NCBI GenBank assembly: GCA_049890195.1
Contig: JBMHBY010000006.1
Coordinates: forward strand, 248,001 to 312,000
Reading direction: 5' to 3'
Length of the DNA: 64,000 nucleotides
DNA from: JAYQKL01 sp049890195
Lineage (GTDB): Bacteria > Pseudomonadota > Alphaproteobacteria > RS24
Each line of letters begins with the position of its first letter. Positions within the stretch are counted from its first letter, which is position 1. Positions 18,134 through 27,981 of this stretch are shown here, piece by piece. The notes below the pieces were generated by a model that was given only the letters and a program-made list of their open reading frames with translations, made no database searches and had not been told where the DNA came from. Made by a program: the position numbers and the translations under genes.

Positions 18134-18884
18134 GACCGTCTCCCGCAATGCGCTCAAACTGATGACGCGCCTTGTCCAAATCCTGCTGTGTGTCCACCCC
18201 CAGCGGCACTGTGTCCACAAGGGCCATATTTATGCTCATGCCGGCCTCCAAAGCCCGCAATTGCTCAAGCCGTTCACGCACCTCCAGGGAAGACGGCGGC
18301 AAGGCGACAAAACGCTCCAATGCCGCACGCTGATAGGCGTATATGCCGATATGATGATACAGCGGTCCCTCGCCATGCGGTGCTGTGGCCCGGGTAAAAT
18401 AAAGCGCCCGCCCATGGGCGCCGGTTTTCTCATCCCATGCGATGACGGCTTTGACACAATTCGGGTCGTCGCGCTCCTCCGCATCGGTGATCTCCGCGAC
18501 CAGCGACGCCATGTCCGCGCCATTGTGCAAGGCCTCGGCAACCGCCCCAATCAAGTCCGGTTCAATCGTCGGCAAATCCCCCTGCAGATTGATAATGGTC
18601 TCATATTGTCCATCAGGGTCGATGCGCTGCAAAGCCTGATGGATGCGGTCAGAGCCGGACGGAAGATCAGGGTCCGTCATGACCGTCTCGCCACCTGCCG
18701 CCCTGACCGCTTCAGCGATGGCATCATCCCCAGCCGCCACAACCACCCGGCCCAGACCGGCTTGGCAGGCGCGCTCCCAGACACGCACAATCATCGGCTT
18801 ACCGGCGACATCCAGCAAGGGTTTGTCCGGCAAACGTGTTGATGCCAGACGAGCGGGTATTATGATCAGGGCATTGTCAGACAC
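18126..18884 (-). CDS. kdsB: 3-deoxy-manno-octulosonate cytidylyltransferase
   Basis: KdsB makes CMP-Kdo, the activated sugar for the lipopolysaccharide inner core. The nucleotidyltransferase N-terminus IIPARLASTRLPDKPL, the VVVAAGDDAI segment and NLQGDLPTIEPD are diagnostic, and the 252-residue length is standard. Its presence, with the Lpt genes at 54-57 kb, shows the organism makes lipopolysaccharide. It is divergent from the cytochrome c gene. Confidence 0.95.
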   Translation of the reverse strand: MSDNALIIIPARLASTRLPDKPLLDVAGKPMIVRVWERACQAGLGRVVVAAGDDAIAEAVRAAGGETVMTDPDLPSGSDRIHQALQRIDPDGQYETIINLQGDLPTIEPDLIGAVAEALHNGADMASLVAEITDAEERDDPNCVKAVIAWDEKTGAHGRALYFTRATAPHGEGPLYHHIGIYAYQRAALERFVALPPSSLEVRERLEQLRALEAGMSINMALVDTVPLGVDTQQDLDKARHQFERIAGDGHD

Positions 18885-19086
18885 GTCTTACTCCTATGCC
18901 GGCCATGATAAGCGATTTGCAGGATTTTGCACCTTAAAGCTTGCATTCCGGGCAAAATCAAATCACGTTCGAGATGCTGCAAAACGCAAATGCGACGCTT
19001 CGCCGCAAGTTTTTGGGCGCGTAAACAGGTAAATTGCCTGCAGTCGTTAGGGTGTCTAAGGCCCGGAATACAAGAACGGATTGATC

Positions 19087-19626
19087 ATGGACGGATTTGA
19101 ACTCAACAAAATTGCAGGCGCGGTTCTGGCGACCCTGCTGGTGTATATTGGCATCCAAAATCTCGGTGATGTGCTTTTCCATGTTGAACCTGCCAATGAG
19201 CAGGCCTATGTCGTTGAGGGCGTAGAGACAACCGGTGCGCTGTCGACCCAGGCCGCGGCGGCTGAAGAGCCGGACATCAGAGTTCTCTTGGCGTCCGCCT
19301 CCGTTGACAAGGGCGTAAAAGTCGCAAAAAAATGCGTCAGTTGTCATGCTTTTGAGAAGGGGGGCGCACATAAAATCGGCCCGGCCCTGTACGGCGTCGT
19401 CAACCGCGAGATTGCCGTAGACAATGGATATGCCTATTCCGGCGTGCTTGCGGGTCTTGGTGGCGTCTGGGATTATGATGCGCTGAACGGTTTTTTGGAG
19501 AACCCGAAAAAATATGCCGCCGGCACGAAAATGGCATTTGCAGGTCTGCGCAAAGCATCTGACCGTGCCAACATCATCGCCTATCTGCGTGACAACGCCG
19601 ACACCCCGGCCCCACTCGCCGAATAA
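19087..19626 (+). CDS. cycM: membrane-anchored cytochrome c (CycM/c552 type)
   Basis: A single N-terminal transmembrane anchor (about residues 8-27) is followed by an acidic/alanine-rich linker and one class I cytochrome c domain with heme site CVSCH (about residues 82-86) and the Met ligand in GTKMAF. This layout matches CycM/cytochrome c552, which carries electrons from the bc1 complex to terminal oxidase in alphaproteobacteria. ATG 19087 is preferred over the in-frame TTG at 19081. The neighbourhood with kdsB and pheA is conserved in the class. Confidence 0.92.
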   Translation: MDGFELNKIAGAVLATLLVYIGIQNLGDVLFHVEPANEQAYVVEGVETTGALSTQAAAAEEPDIRVLLASASVDKGVKVAKKCVSCHAFEKGGAHKIGPALYGVVNREIAVDNGYAYSGVLAGLGGVWDYDALNGFLENPKKYAAGTKMAFAGLRKASDRANIIAYLRDNADTPAPLAE

Positions 19627-19700
19627 CCGTTCATCATGATGGCGTGCCCCGGTGCTAAAGTTGGGTTGAATTTCAACCCCGGCTTTGCTTCATTACAGGC

Positions 19701-21500
19701 ATGATATCGACACAGACCCTCAAGGCACTTTTGACGCTTCCCGTTGTGGCGGCGGCTCTTCTGCTTCCGGCTGGTGCCGAGGAGCAGCATGGCCTGTCCT
19801 TGTTCGGCGACCCCAAATACAAACGCGGTTTTGCCCGTTTCGATTATGTCAATCCGTCTGCCCCAAAAGGCGGCAGCGTCAGCCTGTCGGCTTTTGGCCG
19901 TTTTGACAGCTTCAACCCGTTCATCATCAAAGGGTCTGTCGCCGCCAATGTCAGCCTGATCTATGACACGCTGACCAAATCCAGCCTCGATGAGCCCGGT
20001 TCCCAATACGGGCTTGTGGCCGAGACGGTCAGCCATGCCGCTGATTATTCCAGTGTCAGCTTCCGGCTCAATCCAACGGCGCAGTTTCATGACGGGCATA
20101 TCATTGATGCAGAGGACGTCATCTGGACCTTCGACGCATTGACGGACAACCACCCGTTCTACAAGGCCTATTATGCTGATGTGAAAGAGGTGGTGCAGAC
20201 GGGGCCGGGCGAGGTCACATTCCGTTTTCACGTCGCCGGCAACCGGGAATTGCCGCAAATTGTCGGGCAGTTGCCGGTCCTGCCAAAGCATTACTGGACA
20301 TCAGACAACCGTGACATCTCGAAAACCACCCTCGAGCCGCCCTTGGGCTCCGGACCCTACCGTATCGGTGCATTTGAGGCCGGGCGTCAGGTCACATTTG
20401 AGCGGGTTGCCGATTATTGGGCCAAAGATCTGAACGTCAATGTCGGGCACCATAATTTCGCCGCCATCCGCTATGATTATTTCGGCGATCTGACGGTCGC
20501 GTTCGAGGCGTTCAAAGCCGGCGAGCTAGATTTTCAGGCGGAAAACAACTCGAAACGCTGGGCCACAGGTTATGACACCCCCGCCGTCGCTTCGGGTGAC
20601 ATGATTCTGGCGACCCCCGCCAATGGCAACACACAGGGGATGCAGGGGTTTGTGTTCAACACTCGCCGGGACAAATTCAAAGACCCCAGAGTGCGGGAGG
20701 CCTTTTCTCACGCCTTTGATTTTGAATGGGCCAACAAAACCCTGTTTTACGGGCAATATGAACGCACGGACAGCTATTTTGACAACTCCGAACTGGCCGC
20801 CACCGGCCTGCCATCCGAGGCGGAACTGGAGTTGCTGAACCCTTTGCGGGACGATTTGCCCGGGCGGGTCTTCACCCGGGCCTTCACCAATCCGGTCAAC
20901 ACCAAGCCAAGCGATGTCAGAAAAAACCTCCGTCAGGCGAAACTGTTGCTGGAGGCGGCGGGGTGGCGCGTCATTAACGGCAAACTGCGCAAAGGCGATG
21001 AGGTGTTCAGGGTTGAATTCCTGCTGGCCCAAGCCGCCTTTGAGCGCATCATTTCACCCTATATCCAAAACCTGAAAAAGCTGGGGATTGATGCATCCAT
21101 TCGCATGGTGGATGTCACCCAATATCAAAACAGGGTTTTGGATTATGATTTCGACATCATGGTCAACAGTTTTGGGCAATCCCTGTCACCGGGCAATGAA
21201 CAGCGCAATTATTGGGGATCTGACAGCGCCGATCGCCAGGGCGGACGCAATCTGATCGGCATCAAGAACGCTGCGGTTGACCAACTTATCGAACACATCA
21301 TTTTTGCCGAAGACAGGGCTGCGCAAATTGCGGCGACGCGGGCACTGGACCGGGTGCTGTTATGGAACTTTTATGTCGTGCCGCACTGGCACATCCCCTA
21401 TCACCGGCTGGCCTATTGGAAAAAGCTGCAGCCTCCCGACACCCTTCCCCCCTATGCGCACGGTTTCCCTGATATCTGGTGGCACAACCCGTCCCCCTAA
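19701..21500 (+). CDS. periplasmic substrate-binding protein of Yej-type peptide ABC transporter
   Basis: The 599-residue protein has a signal peptide (cleavage near PAGAEE, about residue 28) and a family 5 solute-binding domain typical of YejA: HGLSLFGDPKYKRGFARF, PSAPKGGSVSL, ELPQIVGQLPVLPKHYW. YejA proteins deliver oligopeptides or peptide antibiotics such as microcin C to YejBEF. It is the first gene of a locus whose permease and ATPase genes follow after a small-peptide gene. The substrate here is unknown; peptide is the family expectation. Confidence 0.9.
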   Translation: MISTQTLKALLTLPVVAAALLLPAGAEEQHGLSLFGDPKYKRGFARFDYVNPSAPKGGSVSLSAFGRFDSFNPFIIKGSVAANVSLIYDTLTKSSLDEPGSQYGLVAETVSHAADYSSVSFRLNPTAQFHDGHIIDAEDVIWTFDALTDNHPFYKAYYADVKEVVQTGPGEVTFRFHVAGNRELPQIVGQLPVLPKHYWTSDNRDISKTTLEPPLGSGPYRIGAFEAGRQVTFERVADYWAKDLNVNVGHHNFAAIRYDYFGDLTVAFEAFKAGELDFQAENNSKRWATGYDTPAVASGDMILATPANGNTQGMQGFVFNTRRDKFKDPRVREAFSHAFDFEWANKTLFYGQYERTDSYFDNSELAATGLPSEAELELLNPLRDDLPGRVFTRAFTNPVNTKPSDVRKNLRQAKLLLEAAGWRVINGKLRKGDEVFRVEFLLAQAAFERIISPYIQNLKKLGIDASIRMVDVTQYQNRVLDYDFDIMVNSFGQSLSPGNEQRNYWGSDSADRQGGRNLIGIKNAAVDQLIEHIIFAEDRAAQIAATRALDRVLLWNFYVVPHWHIPYHRLAYWKKLQPPDTLPPYAHGFPDIWWHNPSP

Positions 21501-21576
21501 GGGCTATACAAACAAAACCGCTTAAGCTAGGTTTGGGTATTAATTTGGAAAACATAACAATAAAAAGGAGTTTCCA

Positions 21577-21801
21577 ATGACCCGCAACGTAATCATTGTC
21601 ATTATCCTGCTTGTTCTGACACTTTTGGTCTTGAGTCAAACCGAGGTCGGTCAGGAGCTTGGCATCACCAACCCGTTTGAAGCCGGCGAAAATGCCACCA
21701 ATATGGACGACATGGACATGGGTGATATGAATGACATGGACATGGATGACATGAACATGAATGACATGGGTGACATGAACAAGACGGACAGCATGAAATA
21801 A
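21577..21801 (+). CDS. small membrane peptide with Met/Asp/Asn-rich tail, function unknown
   Basis: I do not recognise this 74-residue protein. Residues 4-20 form one hydrophobic helix (VIIVIILLVLTLLVLS), then a short neutral stretch, and from about residue 43 a tail made of repeated Met-Asp/Asn-Met and Asp-Met-Asn units that ends in NKTDSMK. An AAGGAG ribosome site lies eight bases before ATG, so translation is credible. Met/acid-rich tails can bind metal (as in copper-binding proteins), but no His or Cys is present and this is only a guess. It sits between the binding-protein gene and the permease genes of the peptide transporter. Confidence 0.7.
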   Translation: MTRNVIIVIILLVLTLLVLSQTEVGQELGITNPFEAGENATNMDDMDMGDMNDMDMDDMNMNDMGDMNKTDSMK

Positions 21802-21949
21802 CCCCCGGCATTCGGGTTTCTCAATTTGCTGCTTGCCCTTGGTCGGCAACCCATATTAGGTTTGTGAGGTTGTAAAACTTCGGTTCTGATGCCGTCTGTC
21901 GGCTTACAGTCACCGTTCAGCCTGCCGAAAATGGGGAGTGTCGACCCGG

Positions 21950-23050
21950 ATGGCCGCCTATATACTTCGTCGTCTTCTGCTGATGATACCGACCATTATC
22001 GGCATCATGCTGCTGAGCTTCGTCATCATCCAGTTTGCCCCCGGCGGACCTGTGGAACGCATCATTGCCCAACTTCAAGGCCATGATGTCGGCGCAACCT
22101 CGCGCTTTGCCGGCGGCAATACAGAAATGCAGCAGGCACAGGGTGCCGGCTTTGAGGGTGGAGACAGCAAATACAGGGGCGCACAGGGGCTTGACCCGGA
22201 ATTCATTGCCGAATTGGAACGCCAATTCGGATTCGACAAACCGGCACATGAACGGTTTTTCAAGATGATGGGGGACTATGCCCGCTTTGATTTCGGCGAC
22301 AGCTATTACCGCGACGTTTCGGTGATTTCCCTGATCAAGGAGAAACTGCCGGTCTCGATATCACTGGGGCTATGGACCACGCTGTTCACCTATCTAATTT
22401 CCATACCACTGGGCATCGCCAAGGCGCAGCGAAACGGCACACGATTCGACATCTGGAGTTCCGGCGCCATCATTCTGGCCTATGCCATTCCGGGGTTCCT
22501 GTTTGCCGTTTTGCTGATTGTCCTGTTTGCCGGCGGCAGCTATTTTGATGTTTTCCCACTGCGCGGACTGACCTCCGAGAACTTCGCCCAATTGACCTTG
22601 GCGGGAAAAATACTCGACTATTTGTGGCATATTTTCCTGCCGGTCCTCGCCCTGACCATCGGCGCGTTTGCGACCACCACCCTGTTGACCAAAAACTCCT
22701 TTCTGGACGAAATCTCAAAACAATATGTCATCACGGCGCGCGCCAAAGGGTTAACGGAAAACCGCATTCTGTACGGTCATGTCTTCCGCAACGCCATGCT
22801 GATTGTCGTGGCCGGCTTTCCGGGGGCGTTTATCGGTGCCTTTTTCACCGGTTCGCTCTTGATTGAGACGATTTTCTCGCTGGACGGTCTGGGCCTGCTC
22901 TCTTACGAGTCAATCATCAACCGGGATTATCCCGTGGTGTTTGCATCGCTGTATATTTTCGGTCTGTTGGGGCTGGTGGTGACGCTGATTTCTGACCTGA
23001 CCTATGTTTTGGTTGACCCGCGCATTGATTTTGAAAGCCGGGAGGGGTGA
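21950..23050 (+). CDS. yejB: peptide ABC transporter permease, YejB type
   Basis: The 366-residue inner-membrane protein starts MAAYILRRLLLMIPTIIGIML, the standard first helix of DppB/YejB permeases. A YejB-type insertion of charged and Gly/Gln-rich sequence (about residues 40-95) follows, then the binding-protein-dependent transport domain with the EAA-like loop RAKGLTENRILYGHVFRN near residue 265. ATG 21950 gives the usual N-terminus; GTG 21938 is a possible alternative. yejE follows after two bases. Confidence 0.9.
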   Translation: MAAYILRRLLLMIPTIIGIMLLSFVIIQFAPGGPVERIIAQLQGHDVGATSRFAGGNTEMQQAQGAGFEGGDSKYRGAQGLDPEFIAELERQFGFDKPAHERFFKMMGDYARFDFGDSYYRDVSVISLIKEKLPVSISLGLWTTLFTYLISIPLGIAKAQRNGTRFDIWSSGAIILAYAIPGFLFAVLLIVLFAGGSYFDVFPLRGLTSENFAQLTLAGKILDYLWHIFLPVLALTIGAFATTTLLTKNSFLDEISKQYVITARAKGLTENRILYGHVFRNAMLIVVAGFPGAFIGAFFTGSLLIETIFSLDGLGLLSYESIINRDYPVVFASLYIFGLLGLVVTLISDLTYVLVDPRIDFESREG

Positions 23051-23052
23051 GC

Positions 23053-24093
23053 ATGGCCAGATCCGCATCCAGACTGTCCCCGATCAACCAAAGGCGCTGG
23101 GACAATTTCAAGGCCAACCGCCGCGGCTATTTCGCCTTATGGATCTTTCTGGGACTGTTCACCCTGACCCTGTTTGCCGAGTTGATCGCCAATGACAAAC
23201 CGCTGCTGGTGAAATTTGACGACGCCTATTACACGCCGGTTTTCAAAGCTTATGCGGAAACCGCCTTTGGCGGCGATTTTGAAACCGAGGCGGATTATCG
23301 CGACCCCTATGTGCAGGAGCTGATTGAGGCGAAGGGGTGGATGGTCTGGCCCGTCATCCGTTACGGGCATGACACGATCAATCTGGATCTGAGTGTCGCG
23401 GCTCCGGCCCCGCCCAGCGCTGAAAACTGGCTCGGCACGGATGATCAGGGCCGGGACGTGCTGGCCCGGCTGATTTACGGTTTCCGCATTTCAGTCCTGT
23501 TCGGGCTGATTCTGACGGTGTTTTCCTCGCTGATTGGTGTCGCCATCGGCGCCATACAGGGTTATTTCGGCGGCTGGACCGACCTTTTGACCCAGCGTTT
23601 CATAGAAATCTGGACCAGCGTGCCGTCGCTGTACCTGCTGATCATCATTGCCGCAATCATCGAGCCAAGCTTCTGGATCCTGCTCGGCATTCTGCTGCTG
23701 TTTTCATGGGTGGCGCTGGTCGGCGTGGTGCGGGCGGAGTTTTTGCGGGCGCGCAATTTTGAATATGTACAGGCCGCCCGCGCATTGGGGGTCAAAAGCG
23801 GCACCCTGATGTGGCGACATATTCTGCCCAACGCCATGGTTGCAACCCTGACCTTTCTGCCCTTCATCCTGAACGCCTCAATCACCACCCTGACATCGCT
23901 GGACTTTCTGGGTTTCGGCCTGCCGCCGGGTTCGCCGTCACTGGGGGAGTTGCTGGCGCAGGGGAAAGCCAATCTGCAGGCGCCCTGGCTTGGGTTTTCA
24001 GGATTTCTGACCATTGCCGTCATGCTGTCCCTGCTGATTTTCATTGGTGAAGCCGTGCGCGACGCCTTCGACCCGCGAAAGAGCCTGGAATAA
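23053..24093 (+). CDS. yejE: peptide ABC transporter permease, YejE type
   Basis: The 346-residue second permease begins with an N-terminal cytoplasmic segment containing RRWDNFKANRRGYFAL, the OppC N-terminal domain, then a periplasmic loop (about residues 45-125) and five or six helices. The EAA loop is QAARALGVKSGTLMWRHILPN. GGAGGGG directly before the start supports ATG 23053 over GTG 23047. It ends two bases before the ATPase gene. Confidence 0.91.
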   Translation: MARSASRLSPINQRRWDNFKANRRGYFALWIFLGLFTLTLFAELIANDKPLLVKFDDAYYTPVFKAYAETAFGGDFETEADYRDPYVQELIEAKGWMVWPVIRYGHDTINLDLSVAAPAPPSAENWLGTDDQGRDVLARLIYGFRISVLFGLILTVFSSLIGVAIGAIQGYFGGWTDLLTQRFIEIWTSVPSLYLLIIIAAIIEPSFWILLGILLLFSWVALVGVVRAEFLRARNFEYVQAARALGVKSGTLMWRHILPNAMVATLTFLPFILNASITTLTSLDFLGFGLPPGSPSLGELLAQGKANLQAPWLGFSGFLTIAVMLSLLIFIGEAVRDAFDPRKSLE

Positions 24094-24095
24094 CC

Positions 24096-25709
24096 ATGAC
24101 TGACACCCCTGCCCTGTTGGATGTGAAAAACCTGTCGGTCGGCTTCAAAACCCAAACCGGCAGCATGACGGCGGTCTATAATGCCTGCTTCACACTGCAC
24201 CCCGGTGAAACACTCGGTATTGTCGGGGAAAGCGGGTCCGGCAAATCCGTGACAGCACTGTCGATTCTGCAACTGCTGCCCTATCCGACAGCCTTTCACG
24301 ACCGCGGGGAGATCCTGTTTGACGGCAAAAATATGCTGAAAGCCACTCCGGAGGACATGCGGGCTGTCCGCGGCAATGATATTGCGATGATTTTTCAGGA
24401 GCCGATGACCTCCCTCAATCCGCTGCATTCCATTGAAAAACAGATCGGGGAGGTTTTGGAGCTGCATCAGGGGTTGCGCGGCGGCCGGCTGCGGGAGGAG
24501 GTTTTGCGGCTGTTGGAGCGTGTCGGAATCCCGGATGCCGTCAACCGGCTTGGCGCCCTGCCACATGAGCTGTCCGGCGGGCAGCGACAGCGTGTCATGA
24601 TCGCCATGGCGCTCGCCAACAAACCAAAGCTTTTGATTGCCGATGAGCCGACCACAGCCTTGGATGTGACGGTTCAAAAACAGATTCTTGATTTGCTGAA
24701 GGAACTGCAGGCGGATACAGGCATGGCCTTGCTGCTAATCACGCATGATTTGGGTGTGGTGAAATATATGGCCGACAAGGTATGTGTGATGAAAGACGGC
24801 GAAATCGTCGAGCAAAACGGCTGTGCCGCACTGTTTTCCGACCCTCAGCACGCCTACACCAAAGACCTGATCAATGCCGAACCGGACGGCCTCGCGGCGC
24901 CATTGGCCGATGACCGATACCCCCTGTTGGAAACCGGGCAACTGCGTGTCCACTTTCCCATCAAGAAGGGGTTTTTCGGAACGGCCAAATCTTTCGTGAA
25001 AGCTGTCGACGACATAAGCCTCGACATCGCCCCGGGGGAGACGCTCGGCATTGTCGGGGAAAGCGGCTCCGGTAAGACCACACTCGGCCGTGCTCTGCTG
25101 AGACTGCAAAAAGCGCAGGGGGACATCAGCTTCGCAGGCGAGCGCATCAGCCTGTTGAACACCGCCGCCATGCGGCCATTACGCCGGAAAATGCAAATCG
25201 TCTTTCAAGACCCTTACGGCGCGCTTTCACCACGCATGAGTGTCGGTGAAATCATCAGCGAGGGTCTGCAGCTGCATCACCCACACATGAGCGCCATGGA
25301 GCGCGATATTGCCGTCAGTGAGGTGCTCAGTGATGTCGGTCTGCGCCCGGACATGGCGGACCGCTATCCGCATGAATTTTCCGGCGGGCAGAGACAGCGC
25401 ATCGCGATTGCGCGGGCGGTCATCCTCAATCCGGAACTTCTGGTTCTGGACGAGCCGACGAGTGCCTTGGACCGCTCGGTGCAGGCGCAGATTGTCGAGC
25501 TTCTGCGCCGGCTTCAGGCGGCCCGCAATATGGCCTATCTGTTCATCAGCCATGACCTGAAAGTGGTCCGCGCTCTGGCGCATCGCGTGATTGTCATGAA
25601 GGATGGTGCCATTATCGAACAAGGACCCTGCGCCGATATCTTCTCTAACCCGCAGACCGACTACACGCGCAAGTTGATACAGGCTGCATTTGAACTGGTT
25701 AAGTCTTAA
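24096..25709 (+). CDS. yejF: peptide ABC transporter double ATPase, YejF type
   Basis: A single 537-residue chain carries two ABC ATPase domains. Domain 1 has Walker A GESGSGKS (about residue 42), signature LSGGQRQRVMIA and Walker B LLIADEPTT; domain 2 has GESGSGKTT (about 318), FSGGQRQRIAIA and LLVLDEPTSALD. Both nucleotide sites look intact. Fused OppD-OppF-like proteins are typical of YejF. With the YejA-, YejB- and YejE-like proteins it would form a complete importer. It ends 18 bases before a convergent NlpC/P60 gene. Confidence 0.92.
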   Translation: MTDTPALLDVKNLSVGFKTQTGSMTAVYNACFTLHPGETLGIVGESGSGKSVTALSILQLLPYPTAFHDRGEILFDGKNMLKATPEDMRAVRGNDIAMIFQEPMTSLNPLHSIEKQIGEVLELHQGLRGGRLREEVLRLLERVGIPDAVNRLGALPHELSGGQRQRVMIAMALANKPKLLIADEPTTALDVTVQKQILDLLKELQADTGMALLLITHDLGVVKYMADKVCVMKDGEIVEQNGCAALFSDPQHAYTKDLINAEPDGLAAPLADDRYPLLETGQLRVHFPIKKGFFGTAKSFVKAVDDISLDIAPGETLGIVGESGSGKTTLGRALLRLQKAQGDISFAGERISLLNTAAMRPLRRKMQIVFQDPYGALSPRMSVGEIISEGLQLHHPHMSAMERDIAVSEVLSDVGLRPDMADRYPHEFSGGQRQRIAIARAVILNPELLVLDEPTSALDRSVQAQIVELLRRLQAARNMAYLFISHDLKVVRALAHRVIVMKDGAIIEQGPCADIFSNPQTDYTRKLIQAAFELVKS

Positions 25710-25727
25710 GCCACACTGAGCCGACCC

Positions 25728-26588
25728 TCATGCGGACAGGCCGTCCAAGCGCTTGATAGAACTGACATTACCTTCGCTTTCGGAGATTCTCAGGCGGGCT
25801 TGCTGGAAAGGCTCGGACACAACTTTCATATGCGTGGCATTGGCGTGCAAAAGCCGGGTCGCGTCCTGCATGATCCCGACATGGCCTTTCCAGAACACCA
25901 AGTCGCCGCGCTGCAGCGGCCCGTCAGCCGCCACCGGCACACCCAGCACCTGCTCCTGCATGTCGGAGTCCCGTGGACAGCTGATGCCGCAGCGTTGCAG
26001 GGCAATCTGGACCAATGCCGAACAATCCAGACCCAAACTCTCCTTGCCGCCCCAAAGATAGGGAACATGAAGAAACTGCTCGGCGACCGCAACAAAATCC
26101 GTATCATGGTCGGTGTTGTAACCGAGGTGATCTGCAATCATCCAGCCATCGCCGTCAATATGGACAAACCGCCCCTGCTTGCTGACCATTTTCACCTGCG
26201 CCCCCATGGACAGGGCCATGACCGGCCGCGATTTGATGTCATCGCTTTCATAGACAAAGCTGCGCATCACCGAGACCACCATATCGGTTCTCACCGGGGC
26301 CGCCAGGTCCTCAAGCCGCGCATAACCGACATAATCGTCACGCTGGGACTGCCCCCAGGCCCATCCCTTTTTCTTTTCATAAACCCTGAAGATTTCGCCA
26401 TGCAGCAACTGCGTATCCATCATTGCGCCGTCTGCCGGACTGCGCCGCAAGGCTAAAACCGGGCTGATGACCATCATGTCTTTGCCTTCAACATATTTCG
26501 GCGCATCAACCTCACCGCGCAAATAGGCCGCCGCCAGGTCATCGCGCCAAGGGTTGACCCTCGGGTCCGGCTTTTGTGTCATTGACAT
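25728..26588 (-). CDS. SH3-domain NlpC/P60 peptidoglycan endopeptidase
   Basis: This C40-family hydrolase of 286 residues likely cuts gamma-D-glutamyl-diaminoacid bonds in cell-wall peptides. Bacterial SH3-like regions occupy about residues 35-150; the NlpC/P60 domain follows with the nucleophile in GLDCSALVQIAL, the base in FWKGHVGIM and a third polar residue in LHANATH. No signal peptide is obvious, so action on imported muropeptides is possible. ATG 26588 avoids overlapping the upstream aminopeptidase gene, with which it forms an operon. An aminopeptidase plus NlpC/P60 pair suggests peptide recycling. Confidence 0.86.
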   Translation of the reverse strand: MSMTQKPDPRVNPWRDDLAAAYLRGEVDAPKYVEGKDMMVISPVLALRRSPADGAMMDTQLLHGEIFRVYEKKKGWAWGQSQRDDYVGYARLEDLAAPVRTDMVVSVMRSFVYESDDIKSRPVMALSMGAQVKMVSKQGRFVHIDGDGWMIADHLGYNTDHDTDFVAVAEQFLHVPYLWGGKESLGLDCSALVQIALQRCGISCPRDSDMQEQVLGVPVAADGPLQRGDLVFWKGHVGIMQDATRLLHANATHMKVVSEPFQQARLRISESEGNVSSIKRLDGLSA

Positions 26589-26595
26589 GCCGCGC

Positions 26596-27981
26596 TCATC
26601 CGGCATAACGGTCCTCAATCATCTGAAACAGCGCCCGTACCGCCGTGGCCTCACCACCAACCGGACGCCCCGGTCGGGGTTTGGCGTTCCAGCCGTAAAC
26701 ATCACAATGCACCCAGTTCCCGGACTGGACAAACCGCGACAGAAACAACGCTGCAGTTATGGAACCGGCAAAGGGGCCTGAAGAAATATTGTTCATGTCC
26801 GCCACCTTGCTCGACAGCCAGCCCTGATAGCCCGCCCAGAGCGGCATACGCCACAGCGGATCTTTGACCTGCCCGGCGGCTGTTTCCAGTTCGTCTGCAA
26901 GAACATCATTATGGGTGTAAAAAGGGGCGATTTCCGGCCCCAGCGCCACACGCGCCGCGCCGGTTAAGGTCGCCATATCAATCAGCAGATCCGGCGTCTC
27001 CTCACAAGCCAGCGTCAACATATCGGCCAGCACCAGCCGCCCTTCCGCATCCGTATTCCCGATTTCCACAGTTTTTCCACTCCGGCTTGGCAGCACATCA
27101 CCGGGCCGAAACGCCCCGGCGCTGATGGCGTTTTCAACCGCTCCGACCAGCACCCGCAGGCGGACCGGAAGTTTGCACGACATGATCATATGCGCCAGTC
27201 CAAGTACACAGGCGGCGCCACCCATGTCTTTTTTCATCAAATCCATGGCCGTGCCCGGCTTGATGTTCAACCCGCCTGAGTCGAAACATACACCCTTTCC
27301 GACGAATGTGAGCAGCGGATGGTGCGCCTCCCCCCAAACCAGTTCCAGCAGCCGCGGCGCCTGATCCGATGCACGCCCAACCGCATGGATAAGCGGAAAA
27401 TTCCCCTCCAGCAAGGCATCGCCGATGACCGTGCTGAAACCGGCATTGTGTCGCCCGGCCAGACTTTCCATGCTCTCCTGCAGGGCCTCCGGCCCCATAT
27501 CATTGGCGGGAGTGTTGATCAAATCGCGGGCAAGGCAGACCCCTTCCAACTGGGCAGTAAGCCTTTCAATCCCCAGGCTTTTCGGGATGACCAGGGACGG
27601 CAGGCTTCGGTCCTGCGCCTTGGTCGTATAGCGGTCGAACCGGTAACGCCCCAGCCCCCAGGCCAAGGCGGCCAGCGCCATGTCATCCTCGTCAGGGGTT
27701 TCGGCCAGACGGTAAACCCCTTCCGGTAATTTTGTCGTCAAAGTGCCCAAGGACCAGAAATCAATTTCACGCCCCTGTCCCACAAGCACCGATTCTATGT
27801 TTCCGGCCTTGTCAGGAATGGTCAAAACAGCTCCGGAACCGGCGACAAACCCGCTTTGATTGACCCAATTCGCCTGCCGTCCGGCATGCTGTTCCAGCCA
27901 ATCGGGTAAATCTTCCTTGGTCAAAAGGTAAATCGGACAGGCCGGCCGGCCTTTGTCGGCAAAAAACAATTCCTCAAACAC
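26596..27981 (-). CDS. leucyl aminopeptidase family (M17) metallopeptidase
   Basis: The C-terminal half carries the M17 di-zinc active site: KGVCFDSGGLNIKPG, KKDMGGAACVLG and the signature NTDAEGRLVLADML. M17 enzymes release N-terminal residues from peptides in the cytoplasm as hexamers. The frame is open further upstream, but GTG 27981 is preceded by AAGGAGAT at seven bases, so I use it and obtain 461 residues. The N-terminal domain is divergent, as in the PepB-like branch, so pepA is not assigned. Confidence 0.88.
   Translation of the reverse strand: MFEELFFADKGRPACPIYLLTKEDLPDWLEQHAGRQANWVNQSGFVAGSGAVLTIPDKAGNIESVLVGQGREIDFWSLGTLTTKLPEGVYRLAETPDEDDMALAALAWGLGRYRFDRYTTKAQDRSLPSLVIPKSLGIERLTAQLEGVCLARDLINTPANDMGPEALQESMESLAGRHNAGFSTVIGDALLEGNFPLIHAVGRASDQAPRLLELVWGEAHHPLLTFVGKGVCFDSGGLNIKPGTAMDLMKKDMGGAACVLGLAHMIMSCKLPVRLRVLVGAVENAISAGAFRPGDVLPSRSGKTVEIGNTDAEGRLVLADMLTLACEETPDLLIDMATLTGAARVALGPEIAPFYTHNDVLADELETAAGQVKDPLWRMPLWAGYQGWLSSKVADMNNISSGPFAGSITAALFLSRFVQSGNWVHCDVYGWNAKPRPGRPVGGEATAVRALFQMIEDRYAG

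Noticed and set aside
21697..21790. Short ATGGAC/ATGAAC repeats that might look like a CRISPR or satellite
   Set aside because: Units are 6-15 bases, irregular, without spacers, and are the coding sequence of a Met-rich tail.
21800..21820. Possible terminator hairpin after the Met-rich peptide gene
   Set aside because: Only a four to five base stem (CCCG/CGGG) with a short T run; too weak to call.
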